DNA of 64,000 nt from an uncultured Corynebacterium sp. (GTDB lineage: Bacteria > Actinomycetota > Actinomycetes > Mycobacteriales > Mycobacteriaceae). Below, piece by piece: positions 53,921 to 62,521 of this stretch (position 1 is the first letter of the stretch; every line of letters begins with the position of its first letter). The position numbers were made by a program, and so were the translations under genes. The stretch covers positions 62,001 through 126,000 of the forward strand of contig CALUCD010000003.1 in NCBI GenBank assembly GCA_943914465.1, given 5' to 3'. The notes under the pieces are model-generated. The model was not told the origin of the DNA and did no database searches. It saw nothing but the letters and a program-made list of their open reading frames with translations.

Positions 53921-55066
53921 CTAGCGCTCGACGTGGCGCTCGTCGGGACCGTTGTAAGCGGACAGCGGGCGAATAAGCGAGTTGTTCTCGAACTGCTCAA
54001 TGATGTGCGCCGCCCAACCAGTGATGCGACTCATCACAAACAACGGGGTGAAAAACTCAATGTCGAAACCGAGGATGTAATAGGCGGGACCAGACGGGAA
54101 GTCCAAGTTCGGCATGATGTTGATCGAGGTGTTTTCATACATGGTCTTTGCCATGATGTCGTACATCTCAACCCACTTCTGCGCATCCTTCTCGGGGTGC
54201 TCGGCGGCGAGCTTCTTAAACGCGGCCTCCATGGTTGGTACGCGCGAGTCGCCCTTCTTGTACACGCGGTGCCCGAAGCCCATCACCAGCTCTTTGTTCT
54301 TCAGCTTGTTCAAGCACCATTCCTCGGCTTTGGCCGGGTCCCCGATCTCCTCCATATGGTGCATGACGAACTCGTTCGCACCACCATGCAGCGGACCTTT
54401 GAGCGCGCCGATTGCACCCGTAACAGCAGACCACGCATCAGCCTGGGTGGAGGTGATCGTGCGGGCAGTGAAGGTAGAGGCGTTGAACGAGTGCTCCGCG
54501 TACAAGATCATCGTCTTTTCAAACGCCTCAATGTCTGATGGGATCGTTGCCGGCGAGCCCTCCTCGTCGCCAAAGACCATCCACAGGAAGTTCTCGGAGA
54601 AGCTCTTTTCGTGACTCGGAGCGATGTAGTCCTTGCCCTGGCGGCGGCGGATGTCGGTAGCCACGATCGTGGGTAGTTTCGCCAAGAGTTGGCGGCCCAC
54701 TGAGCGGATATGGTCAGCATCGGGGGTGAACTTGTGCTCATCATGCGTGCCCAAGTACGACACCGCAGTGCGCAGCACATCCATCGGGTGGCAATCCTTC
54801 GGCATGAAGTTGATGACCTGGATCAGCTCTTCATCGATATCCCGGTTTGCCATACAGCCCTGGCGAAACTCCGCCATCTGCTCATCATTTGGCAGCTCAC
54901 CATGCCACAGCAAGTAGGCCACCTCTTCAAACGAGCAGTGCTCCGCCAGTTCCTGCACCGGGTAGCCGCGGTAGAGCAGCGAGTTGGTCTCAGGGTTGAC
55001 CTTGGACACAGCGGTATAGTCAGCGACAACACCATTAAGGCCCCTGCGAACGTCTTGCTCAGTCAT
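53921..55066 (-). CDS. prpC: 2-Methylcitrate synthase PrpC
   Basis: Condenses propionyl-CoA with oxaloacetate to 2-methylcitrate. The 381-residue citrate-synthase-fold protein has LKGPLHGGANE, VMGFGHRVYKKGDSR and FPSGPAYYILG, with the catalytic His/His/Asp set in those blocks. Context (prpD and prpB upstream) separates it from the housekeeping citrate synthase; it may retain some citrate synthase activity. It starts 5 bases after prpB. Confidence 0.94.
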   Translation of the reverse strand: MTEQDVRRGLNGVVADYTAVSKVNPETNSLLYRGYPVQELAEHCSFEEVAYLLWHGELPNDEQMAEFRQGCMANRDIDEELIQVINFMPKDCHPMDVLRTAVSYLGTHDEHKFTPDADHIRSVGRQLLAKLPTIVATDIRRRQGKDYIAPSHEKSFSENFLWMVFGDEEGSPATIPSDIEAFEKTMILYAEHSFNASTFTARTITSTQADAWSAVTGAIGALKGPLHGGANEFVMHHMEEIGDPAKAEEWCLNKLKNKELVMGFGHRVYKKGDSRVPTMEAAFKKLAAEHPEKDAQKWVEMYDIMAKTMYENTSINIMPNLDFPSGPAYYILGFDIEFFTPLFVMSRITGWAAHIIEQFENNSLIRPLSAYNGPDERHVER

Positions 55067-55071
55067 GATTG

Positions 55072-56001
55072 TTACTCCTTCGTGTCGAACGTCGTTGTGT
55101 AGGTGTCTTTTGAGTAGGTGAACACCGACTGGTCAAACTGGTTGTACTCGTCGTATCGCACCAGCTCATAGAGCCGGGAGCGGTGCTGCATCTTGTCCAG
55201 CCACGGCTCCTGCGTGCCGGTTTGTGCCATCTCCCGCAGCATTTCCTCGGTTTGTCCCATTGCGAGACGAAACGTGGTCACCGGCCAGATGACCGCGTTA
55301 TACCCCAGCTCCTGCAGCCGCCCAGCTGGGATGAGATCGGTTTTGCCGAATTCCGTCATATTGGCCAGTAGCGGCACGTCAACTGCCGCGCGGAATTTGG
55401 CAAAGTCGTCCTCGGAGTAGAGAGCCTCGGTGAAGATGAGGTCCGCGCCCGCATCTGCGTACGCCTTCGCGCGCTCGATGGCTTCGTCGATACCCTCAAT
55501 GCCAGCGGCATCCGTGCGTGCGCAGATGACAAACGCATCATCATGGCGCTCACGCACGGCGGCAGTGATGCGACGCACCATCATGTCCCGCGGCACGACC
55601 TCCTTGCCATCAAGGTGGCCGCAGCGCTTCGGATTCACCTGGTCCTCGAGATGCAGCGCAGACAGACCTGCTGCCTCAAACTCTGCAACGGTGCGTGCTG
55701 CCGACATTGGCTCGCCGAAGCCGGTGTCCGCGTCGATGAGCACCGGCAGGTTCGTCGCCCGAGCGATCTGCCCGCCGCGGTGCGCTACCTCGCTCAGTGT
55801 GGTCAGGCCAATATCTGGCAGGCCGAGATCGTTGGCAAGAACCGCACCGGAGACATAGACACCCTCGAAACCACCGATGTCCTCAATCAAACGAGCGGTC
55901 AGCGGGTTGAACGCGCCAGGAAGTTTAGTAATGGTCTCGGAGGTCAGCGAGTCACGCAGGGCTTGGCGGCGTGCGTGCGCATTGGTTTCAGGTGCGAACA
56001 T
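55072..56001 (-). CDS. prpB: 2-Methylisocitrate lyase PrpB
   Basis: Cleaves 2-methylisocitrate into pyruvate and succinate. The 309-residue PEP-mutase/isocitrate-lyase fold has the catalytic loop KRCGHLDGKEV (about residue 126) and metal-binding LIDADTGFGEP. FEAAGLSALHLEDQ precedes the loop. The first base of its ATG is the last base of the prpD stop (TAATG), showing coupling within prpDBC. Confidence 0.95.
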   Translation of the reverse strand: MFAPETNAHARRQALRDSLTSETITKLPGAFNPLTARLIEDIGGFEGVYVSGAVLANDLGLPDIGLTTLSEVAHRGGQIARATNLPVLIDADTGFGEPMSAARTVAEFEAAGLSALHLEDQVNPKRCGHLDGKEVVPRDMMVRRITAAVRERHDDAFVICARTDAAGIEGIDEAIERAKAYADAGADLIFTEALYSEDDFAKFRAAVDVPLLANMTEFGKTDLIPAGRLQELGYNAVIWPVTTFRLAMGQTEEMLREMAQTGTQEPWLDKMQHRSRLYELVRYDEYNQFDQSVFTYSKDTYTTTFDTKE

Positions 56002-57512
56002 TAGAAGATGCCCTCCGGGATTTCTGGTGCCTGCGCACGAGCCGCGTCGTTGACCACGATGTTGAGCTCAGTGAGGTCGGTGAGATTTTCCAGGTTCTGC
56101 ACCGCGGTGAGGAAACGATCCTGCTCAGCCTCGTCCACGATGCCCGCCGCCAACGTGCGGAACTTTTGGATGTAGTTCTCACGTGTGAATGGACGCGCAC
56201 CGAGCGGGTGCGCATCGGCGACGGCCATCTCATCTTCAATCACGGTGCCGTCATTAAAGGTGACCACGGCTTTTGCGCCGAACGCCTTCTCATTCGGATC
56301 GGTCGAGTGGTAGCGGCGAGTCCACTCCTCATCTTCGATCGTGGAGATCTTGTGCCACAGCTCGACGGTCTCAGGGCGGTTCGCTCGCTCCGGCAGGTAG
56401 GAATCGACGTGGTGCCAGCTGCCGTCCTCGAGCGCGACGGCGAACATGTACATGATCGAGTGATCCAACGTTTCGCGCGAGGCTGCCGGATCCATCTTCT
56501 GCGGATCGTTCGCACCGGTGCCAATGACGTAGTGGGTGTGGTGCGAAGTGTGCAGGACGATTGACTGGATGTCCGCCGTGGACTTGCCAGCATCGGCGAT
56601 CGTCTGCTTCATCCGCCGCGCCAAGTCAATCGGAGCCTGCGCCTGGTACTCCGCCGAGTGCTCCTTTGTGTAAGTATCCAAAATGGCGCGCTTTTCCTCG
56701 CCGTCTGCTGGCAGAGGCACCACATAGGTGCGGTCCGGGGAGTGCAGCATCCACGCGATTACACCATCCTCGCCCTCCCAAATCGGTGCCGGAGCACCTT
56801 CACCACGCATCGCGCGGTCAACGGCTTCAATCGCCATCTTGCCGGCAAACGCTGGTGCCGAGGCCTTCCATGAGGAAATCAGGCCTTTCCGGGACTGGCG
56901 CGTTGCGGTGGTGGTGTGCAGCGCCTGACCGACAGCCTGATAGATGGTCTCTACATCAAGGTTGAGCATGGTGCCGATACCTGCCGCCGCCGAGGGGCCC
57001 AGGTGCGCGACGTGGTCAATTTTGAACTCGTGCAACGAGATACCTTTGACCAGGTTGACCTGGATTTCGTACCCGGTGGCAATACCGCGGATCAACGCGC
57101 GGCCGTCCAGTCCCTTGTGCTGGGCCACTGCGATCAACGGCGGGATGTTGTCGCCCGGGTGGGAGTACTCAGCAGCCAAGAAGGTGTCGTGGTAATCGAG
57201 CTCGCGCACCGCAGTGCCGTTCGCGAACGCGGCCCACTCTGCGGAGTACGCGCCATCCACACCGAAAACCTGCGCACCGCCTTCCTGCACAGGGTGCGCC
57301 TGCGCCATGACGCGCGCCGTGGTGACCGGGCGGCGAACGTACGACGCTACCGCGACCGAAGCGTTGTCGATGATGCGGTTGATGATCATCTCGCGGGTTT
57401 CTTCCGGCACCTCAACCGGGTCCGCTGCAACCTTGGCCACCTTGTATGCAAGGTGTTCTTCGATGGGGAAGTCCTCCGCAGACTTCCGTGTACGTACCTC
57501 GTGATCGATCAT
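56001..57512 (-). CDS. prpD: 2-Methylcitrate dehydratase PrpD
   Basis: Dehydrates 2-methylcitrate to methylaconitate/2-methylisocitrate in propionate use. The 503-residue MmgE/PrpD-family protein has DYHDTFLAAEYSHPGDN, KGISLHEFKIDHVAHLG, and the WKASAPAFAGKMAIEA segment. It is the first gene of prpDBC; AAGGAG lies 10 bases before the ATG. It diverges from prpR over 186 bp with TTTGC-type motifs. Confidence 0.95.
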   Translation of the reverse strand: MIDHEVRTRKSAEDFPIEEHLAYKVAKVAADPVEVPEETREMIINRIIDNASVAVASYVRRPVTTARVMAQAHPVQEGGAQVFGVDGAYSAEWAAFANGTAVRELDYHDTFLAAEYSHPGDNIPPLIAVAQHKGLDGRALIRGIATGYEIQVNLVKGISLHEFKIDHVAHLGPSAAAGIGTMLNLDVETIYQAVGQALHTTTATRQSRKGLISSWKASAPAFAGKMAIEAVDRAMRGEGAPAPIWEGEDGVIAWMLHSPDRTYVVPLPADGEEKRAILDTYTKEHSAEYQAQAPIDLARRMKQTIADAGKSTADIQSIVLHTSHHTHYVIGTGANDPQKMDPAASRETLDHSIMYMFAVALEDGSWHHVDSYLPERANRPETVELWHKISTIEDEEWTRRYHSTDPNEKAFGAKAVVTFNDGTVIEDEMAVADAHPLGARPFTRENYIQKFRTLAAGIVDEAEQDRFLTAVQNLENLTDLTELNIVVNDAARAQAPEIPEGIF

Positions 57513-57575
57513 TGGGCCTCAACTCCTTGTGTCGGACGGGTGCCAGCGTGGCCAAAGGGCCAAGTGTTGCAGCTC

Positions 57576-57581
57576 ATATTA
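57576..57581 (-). promoter_or_regulatory. Candidate -10 box for prpDBC
   Basis: Minus strand reads TAATAT, about 64 bases before the prpD start, in the AT-richest part of the divergent region. Confidence 0.4.
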
Positions 57582-57616
57582 AAGAGGAAACTGTGTCCTG
57601 CATCATGACTTCGGAT

Positions 57617-57662
57617 GCAAAAGTTTGCGTCACGATTTCGCCAGAACTGTAAACTTTGCAAA
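57617..57662. promoter_or_regulatory. Two TTTGC palindromes in the prpD-prpR region
   Basis: Site 1 is GCAAA-AG-TTTGC (57617-57628). Site 2 is TTTGCAAA (57655-57662), overlapping a TAAACT -10 (57650-57655) for prpR. Both resemble the RamB-type motif built on TTTGCAAA, fitting autoregulation by the adjacent ScfR-family regulator and control of prpDBC. Confidence 0.55.
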
Positions 57663-57698
57663 AACACAGGTGATCAGCTTTTTTCGGAGGAGTCTGCG

Positions 57699-59009
57699 GT
57701 GGCAAAGCACTTCGCGGGGGCACAGATTCGCACCGTTCGCACAAGTCGGGGCCTCACACAGGTCGAAATGGCGCGCAAACTCGACATCTCAACGAGCTAC
57801 CTCAACCAGCTCGAAAATGACCAGCGCCCACTCACCGTCACAGTGCTCCTTCAACTCAGCCGAGTGTTCGGTCTAGACGCTTCTGTGTTCTCCCCGGACG
57901 CACAGCGGCGCACCGTGAGCGAACTCGCCGAGCTACTCCCCGATGTTGACGGCTCTGAATTGCACGACTTCGCAGCGCGCTACCCCACCGTTGCGCAGGC
58001 AGTGCTGGGTATCCCCTCGCTTGTCGGCACCGCCGCTGATAACCCCCACCTGATCATCCGCGATTTCTTCCAAGACCACGAGAACTACTTCCACGACCTC
58101 GACGTCGCGGCGGAACACTTCGCTGCGCAGGCCCCATCCCGCCAACTTCGCCCCACAAGGTTGGCCGCAGCGTTTGATCGCGACTACGGCTACACCGTGC
58201 GTTTCAACCAGTACCCATCCGGTGCACGGTCCATCGTGGATGAGGAAGAACGAGCGGTTCGGCTGCGCACCGGACTTACCGAAGCCCAACAGTGCTTCGA
58301 GCTTTCCTACCATTACGGGCTGCTCGCCCACGAGCAGCTGATCACCGCTCTCGTCGACCACCTACCAACCCCACCCGCCCGCGAGCTCGGCCGCCACGGA
58401 CTTGGGCAATATTTCGCGGCCGCGGTGACCATGCCTTACGGGGAAATCCTTGCCGCGGCGGAAGCAACGCGATACGACATCGACATGATCGCCGCCCAGT
58501 TTGGCACCGGTTTTGAGTCCACCTGCCAGCGCCTCGGCACGCTGCAACGGCCTGGCGAGCGCGCAGTACCATTCGCATTTGTGCGCTCCGATCGCGCAGG
58601 AAACATCTCCAAGCGCCAATCGACCACGTCGTTTCATTTTGCCCAACGTGGGGGGACCTGCCCACTATGGGTGGTTCACCGGGCCTTTGAAACCCCCAAC
58701 CGAGTCACGAGACAAGTCGCTGTGATGCCTGACGGACAGACCTACCTCTGGATCGCGCGCATGGTGCAAGGACCTGCAGTCGGCTTCCGCGTTCCCCGTC
58801 AAGAAAACGCAGTCGCGCTCGGCTGCGACACGGCCTACGCGGAGCGCCTCGTCTACGCCGACGGGCTTGACCTCTCCCCCGACTCAGCCACCCCGATCGG
58901 ACCTGGGTGCGAGACGTGCCCGCGGCGCGGCTGCCCCCAGCGCGCGTTCCCCGCTATGGCAGCAGCTAAGCCAAATCAGACAGCTAAGCCAAATCAGAGT
59001 GGCCGATAA
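57699..59009 (+). CDS. prpR: PrpR/RamB-type short-chain fatty-acyl regulator
   Basis: A 436-residue regulator of the ScfR group. The N-terminal XRE-type HTH (about 8-62: SRGLTQVEMARKLDISTSYL) is followed by a long acyl-CoA-sensing region. A C-terminal segment holds clustered cysteines (GPGCETCPRRGCPQRAFP, from about 407) like those binding a [4Fe-4S] cluster in M. tuberculosis PrpR. Next to prpDBC it should activate propionate genes. The start is the GTG at 57699, with GGAGGAG 6 bases upstream. The tail has a KPNQ repeat and overlaps the lpdA end by 26 bases. Confidence 0.9.
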   Translation: MAKHFAGAQIRTVRTSRGLTQVEMARKLDISTSYLNQLENDQRPLTVTVLLQLSRVFGLDASVFSPDAQRRTVSELAELLPDVDGSELHDFAARYPTVAQAVLGIPSLVGTAADNPHLIIRDFFQDHENYFHDLDVAAEHFAAQAPSRQLRPTRLAAAFDRDYGYTVRFNQYPSGARSIVDEEERAVRLRTGLTEAQQCFELSYHYGLLAHEQLITALVDHLPTPPARELGRHGLGQYFAAAVTMPYGEILAAAEATRYDIDMIAAQFGTGFESTCQRLGTLQRPGERAVPFAFVRSDRAGNISKRQSTTSFHFAQRGGTCPLWVVHRAFETPNRVTRQVAVMPDGQTYLWIARMVQGPAVGFRVPRQENAVALGCDTAYAERLVYADGLDLSPDSATPIGPGCETCPRRGCPQRAFPAMAAAKPNQTAKPNQSGR

Positions 59010-60390
59010 GCCGACGCGCAGCCTCAGTGATTGAACCTGACAGCGACGGATACACCGCCATCGAGTCCGCTAACTGGCGCACCGTCAGATTGTTCGTCAC
59101 AGCGATAGTGATGGAATGAATGAGCTCCGAGGCCGTGGGGGCAACAATCACCCCGCCAATGACCTGACCAGAACCCCGGCGCGCAAAAATCTTGACAAAG
59201 CCGTGCTGCAGGGAACGCATCTTGGCCCGCGCATTGGTCGCCAACGGAAGCTTGTAGATGTCGGCGTCGACCTCACCATCGTTAATCTGCTGCTCTGTCA
59301 CGCCCACGGCGGCAATCTCCGGGCGGGTGAACACCGCGTTGCCCACCGTTTTCAGCCGAATTGGGGCGACGCCCTCACCGAGAGCGTGATCGACCGCAAT
59401 GCGGCCCTGCTGGGCAGCAACCGAGGCCAGCGGCATCAGATCCGTGCAGTCTCCGGCAGCGTAGATGCCTGCCACGTTCGTGCGCGAGACCCGATCGACG
59501 TGGATGTGGCCAGACGGGGTCGTCTCCACCCCTGCTGCCTCCAAGTTCAGGTCCTTCGTGTTCGGGATCGAGCCGATAGACATCATGACATGCGAGCCGT
59601 GAATCTCACGCCCATCAGAGGTGCGCACCACCACACCGTCTCCCGTGTTTTCCACCGAGTCCACTCGGGCGTCCTTCTCCAGGTGCACACCCAGACCAGC
59701 GAGCACCGTTTCCAACACGTCGGCGGCATCTGCGTCATCATGAGGCAAAATGCGGTTGCGTGAAGCGACCATCGTGACCTCCACACCCAGCTCCGCGAAC
59801 GCGGAGACGAACTCCGCACCAGTCACACCCGAGCCGACGACAATCAGGTGCGACGGCATCTCAATTAGGTCATACATCTGCCGCCAGTTCAAGATGCGAT
59901 CACCGTCGGGCTCGGCGCCTTTGAGCACACGCGGGGAGGCACCTGTGCATACCAGCACCATGTCGCAGTTGAGCTGCTCGGTCTCGCCGCCTGCGCGCTC
60001 AACCGTGACCGAGTGGGTGGTGTGGCCACTTTGGTCACTGGAAAAACGCGCGCGCCCATCAATGAGGCGCACCCCAGCACGCTCAAGCTGGGCGTGAATA
60101 TCTCGAGACTGCTCTGCGGCGAGCGCAACCACGCGGTTATTCAAGGCACTCAACGCGAGGCTGGCCCCGCCAAGGCCGTGATTGAGCCCCATGTCGTCAG
60201 CACGTCGAAGATCGGTTTTAATATTTGCGCCAGCAATGAAGCTCTTCGAAGGAACGACGTCTTGCCGAATCGCTGACCCACCAGCGCCTTGGTCCTCAAC
60301 CAGCGTGATGTCCGCCCCATACTTTGAGGCCACCAATGCGGCTTCGTACCCACCCGGGCCCCCACCCATGATGACGATCTTCTTAGACAC
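58984..60390 (-). CDS. lpdA: LpdA-type flavoprotein (NAD(P)H:quinone reductase-like), no redox disulfide
   Basis: A 468-residue member of the pyridine nucleotide-disulfide oxidoreductase family. FAD motif GGGPGG (residues 9-14), NAD motif VVGSGVTGAEF and second FAD motif YAAGDCTDL are present. The disulfide block GGTCLNxGCxPSK reads GGSAIRQDVVPSK (37-49), so both cysteines are gone and it cannot be a lipoamide dehydrogenase. M. tuberculosis LpdA (Rv3303c), a quinone reductase, has the same loss. The GTG at 60390 is favoured (GAGGAG 10 bases upstream); GTG 60399 and ATG 60414 are alternatives. Confidence 0.88.
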   Translation of the reverse strand: MSKKIVIMGGGPGGYEAALVASKYGADITLVEDQGAGGSAIRQDVVPSKSFIAGANIKTDLRRADDMGLNHGLGGASLALSALNNRVVALAAEQSRDIHAQLERAGVRLIDGRARFSSDQSGHTTHSVTVERAGGETEQLNCDMVLVCTGASPRVLKGAEPDGDRILNWRQMYDLIEMPSHLIVVGSGVTGAEFVSAFAELGVEVTMVASRNRILPHDDADAADVLETVLAGLGVHLEKDARVDSVENTGDGVVVRTSDGREIHGSHVMMSIGSIPNTKDLNLEAAGVETTPSGHIHVDRVSRTNVAGIYAAGDCTDLMPLASVAAQQGRIAVDHALGEGVAPIRLKTVGNAVFTRPEIAAVGVTEQQINDGEVDADIYKLPLATNARAKMRSLQHGFVKIFARRGSGQVIGGVIVAPTASELIHSITIAVTNNLTVRQLADSMAVYPSLSGSITEAARRLIGHSDLA

Positions 60391-60480
60391 GCGCGCCACT
60401 CTCCTCACTTCCATACAGCCCCAGCGCCGGTAAATACGCAGGTAAGTTTACAGCCTCCGGTAAGTCCTGCTGGGTCCTGC

Positions 60481-61659
60481 TCAGGAGGCAGCGTTGGTGA
60501 AGTACTGCTCAACAACCGAGCCGAACAGCCGTACCCCCACATCAATCGCCCGCTCGTCAATCACCAGGTTGCCCTGATGCAGATCTGGCTCGTCGCCTTT
60601 GCCATCCCACGCACCAAGACGAACCATTGTTCCGGGGACATGTTCGAGGTACCACGAAAAGTCCTCGCCGCCCGAAGACTGCGGCGCCGCGACGATCGCG
60701 TGGGGATCAACTGCGCGGCCTGCGGCGACGGCGAGCGCGGTCGCCGCGTCGTCATTTAGCACTGGCGGCACTCCGCGCACGTAATCCAGGTGATACGTAC
60801 ATCCGGTCGGCGCGACGATGAGGTCAATAAGATCTGTGAGCAAGTCCTCGAGCGCGCGCCACGTCGCCATGTCGGCGGTTCGGACCGTGCCCTCGAGCAG
60901 ACCCAGTTTCGGCACTGCATTCGGCGCATCCCCCGACTCGACGTGACCAAACACCAAAACGGTGCCGGTCCGCGGGTCCACGCGCCGTGAAAGCAGTGCG
61001 GGCAGCTGCGTCACCAGCGCACCCAAGGCGTACACAACATCCGCGGTCAAATGCGGTCTCGCGGTGTGCCCGCCCGGGCCTTCAACCCGCAAGCGGATCA
61101 CATCCGCTGCTGAGGTGATTGCGCCCGCGCGCACGCCGATCTGTCCAACTCGCAGTTTCGGCTCTGCATGCAGCGCGAAAATCGCGCCAACCCCGTTCAA
61201 CCCGCCCCATTCAATGACGTCGAGCGCGCCTCCGCCCATGACTTCCTCCGCTGGCTGGAAGATGCACCGGACGCCTAACGGGACGTCGACAGTCGAAAGT
61301 GCGCAGGCGAGCGCGAGAACGACCGTGGTGTGCACGTCATGGCCGCACGCGTGAGACACTCCGGGAACTACTGAGGCGAAATCCAGGCCCGTCTGTTCGG
61401 GCACGCGCAACGCATCAATGTCCGCGCGGAACGCAAGCCGCTCACCGCTTTTTGGGCCAATGTCGACATAACAGCCGGTGCCGGGAAATCGCACCGGCTC
61501 CAGACCGTGTTCGGTCAGGACGCGCATGATGTAATCGGTGGTTTCGACCTCTTCGTTAGACAGCTCCGGGTGCGAATGGAGATAATGTCGCCAGCCGATG
61601 ACCACCTCACGGTTCCGAAGCAACCATGCATCAACGCCTTCCGCAATCGCGGTGGTCAC
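60481..61659 (-). CDS. M20-family amidohydrolase (AmiB-like)
   Basis: A 392-residue peptidase M20D-type metal amidohydrolase. HSHPELSNEE, the metal-binding HACGHDVHTT, the catalytic QPAEEVMGGG and GEDFSWYLEHVPG are the family blocks; IAA/hippurate-type hydrolases share them. The substrate is unknown, with N-acyl amino acids likely. The frame is open to 61680, but CAGGAGGAG lies in that stretch 6 bases before the GTG at 61659, which decides the start. It lies beside lpdA as amiB does near lpdA in M. tuberculosis. Confidence 0.88.
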   Translation of the reverse strand: MTTAIAEGVDAWLLRNREVVIGWRHYLHSHPELSNEEVETTDYIMRVLTEHGLEPVRFPGTGCYVDIGPKSGERLAFRADIDALRVPEQTGLDFASVVPGVSHACGHDVHTTVVLALACALSTVDVPLGVRCIFQPAEEVMGGGALDVIEWGGLNGVGAIFALHAEPKLRVGQIGVRAGAITSAADVIRLRVEGPGGHTARPHLTADVVYALGALVTQLPALLSRRVDPRTGTVLVFGHVESGDAPNAVPKLGLLEGTVRTADMATWRALEDLLTDLIDLIVAPTGCTYHLDYVRGVPPVLNDDAATALAVAAGRAVDPHAIVAAPQSSGGEDFSWYLEHVPGTMVRLGAWDGKGDEPDLHQGNLVIDERAIDVGVRLFGSVVEQYFTNAAS

Positions 61660-61755
61660 ACCAATCTCCTCCTGCAACACGATGCCGATCTCGCCGTCAT
61701 TCCGGCAGATTCTACGCCAGCTGGCCAGCCGGTCGACCGTTGGTCACACGTGCAG

Positions 61756-62220
61756 TCATGCTCCGACAGCTGGGGAGACGCCTCCTGCAACCGCTTCGTC
61801 ATAAAACCTCGGCACCGCATTCGGGGCGCCGCGTTTGAGATACGCCTCGGTGAACCGAGACGTATCCTGCGGTTGACTGGGCCACTCCACAGCCACCGCC
61901 ACGGCACCGCCCTCGCCCAGCTCAGCGGCGTCGAGCCCCGTGAACGGATTATCAACCACTTGCCCCGCGCCGGGAAGCAATGCGGCAGGAGGCACGTGCA
62001 ACGCACCGGCCAGCCGGTACACCGTCGACAGCGTCGGATCCGCCGCCCGATCCCCGTTGTAATCATTGCGCTCAAGGTTAGAGACCAAGCTCCGTGATAC
62101 TCCTGCGAGCTCTGCCAGTCTGGCCTGGGTAAGCCCACGCATCAACCGCAGCGCCCGAACGCGATTACCAAGACCGAGCGCGTAACTCGCCCAATGCGAT
62201 TGCGGCAGCAACTCCGCCAT
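61756..62220 (-). CDS. XRE-family HTH transcriptional regulator
   Basis: A 154-residue protein with an N-terminal helix-turn-helix at about residues 17-78 (LGNRVRALRLMRGLTQARLAELAGVSRSLVSNLER). A less conserved, Gly/Ala-rich C-terminal region follows, with no recognised ligand domain. The start is inferred as the ATG at 62220, though its ribosome site is poor. It lies about 96 bases upstream of the M20 gene on the same strand and may regulate it (inference). Confidence 0.82.
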   Translation of the reverse strand: MAELLPQSHWASYALGLGNRVRALRLMRGLTQARLAELAGVSRSLVSNLERNDYNGDRAADPTLSTVYRLAGALHVPPAALLPGAGQVVDNPFTGLDAAELGEGGAVAVAVEWPSQPQDTSRFTEAYLKRGAPNAVPRFYDEAVAGGVSPAVGA

Positions 62221-62357
62221 GCCAGCCCCCCAACATGCCCCCACACGACTGTTATTCCTGTGATCCGTTGTGATCTGGCATAGAGTAACCCAGCTTCCGC
62301 TCAGGTGCCCACAAACGAAGAAGCGGGGGTCACCCATTAACTCATGGCTACAAGCTG

Positions 62358-62363
62358 TATAAA
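62358..62363 (+). promoter_or_regulatory. -10 box for leaderless small lipoprotein mRNA
   Basis: TATAAA ends exactly 6 bases before the ATG at 62370, placing transcription start on the A of the start codon. The surroundings are AT-rich compared with the rest of the window. Confidence 0.5.
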
Positions 62364-62369
62364 CAGTCT

Positions 62370-62504
62370 ATGCGCATAATAATGACGACTTTTATATTAC
62401 TGTCTGCCAGTATATTCCTTGCTAATTGCCATGCTAGTGACGATCTCACCGAGCCACCCACTGCTGCCTCTTCGCCGTCGCCGAAATCATTGAGCGGTGA
62501 ATGA
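62370..62504 (+). CDS. 44-residue putative lipoprotein
   Basis: A short open frame with a textbook lipoprotein signal: MRIIMTTFILLSASIFLANC, with the lipobox LANC at Cys20. A 24-residue mature part rich in Asp, Glu, Pro and Ser follows (SDDLTEPPTAASSPSPKS). It ends in TGA at 62502, 17 bases before the end of the converging upp gene. No ribosome site, but a well-placed -10 suggests a leaderless mRNA. It could be a real tiny surface lipoprotein or peptide precursor, or the remnant of a longer one. Codon use is AT-rich, unlike its neighbours. Confidence 0.5.
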   Translation: MRIIMTTFILLSASIFLANCHASDDLTEPPTAASSPSPKSLSGE

Positions 62505-62521
62505 CTGAGTCAATCACTGCG

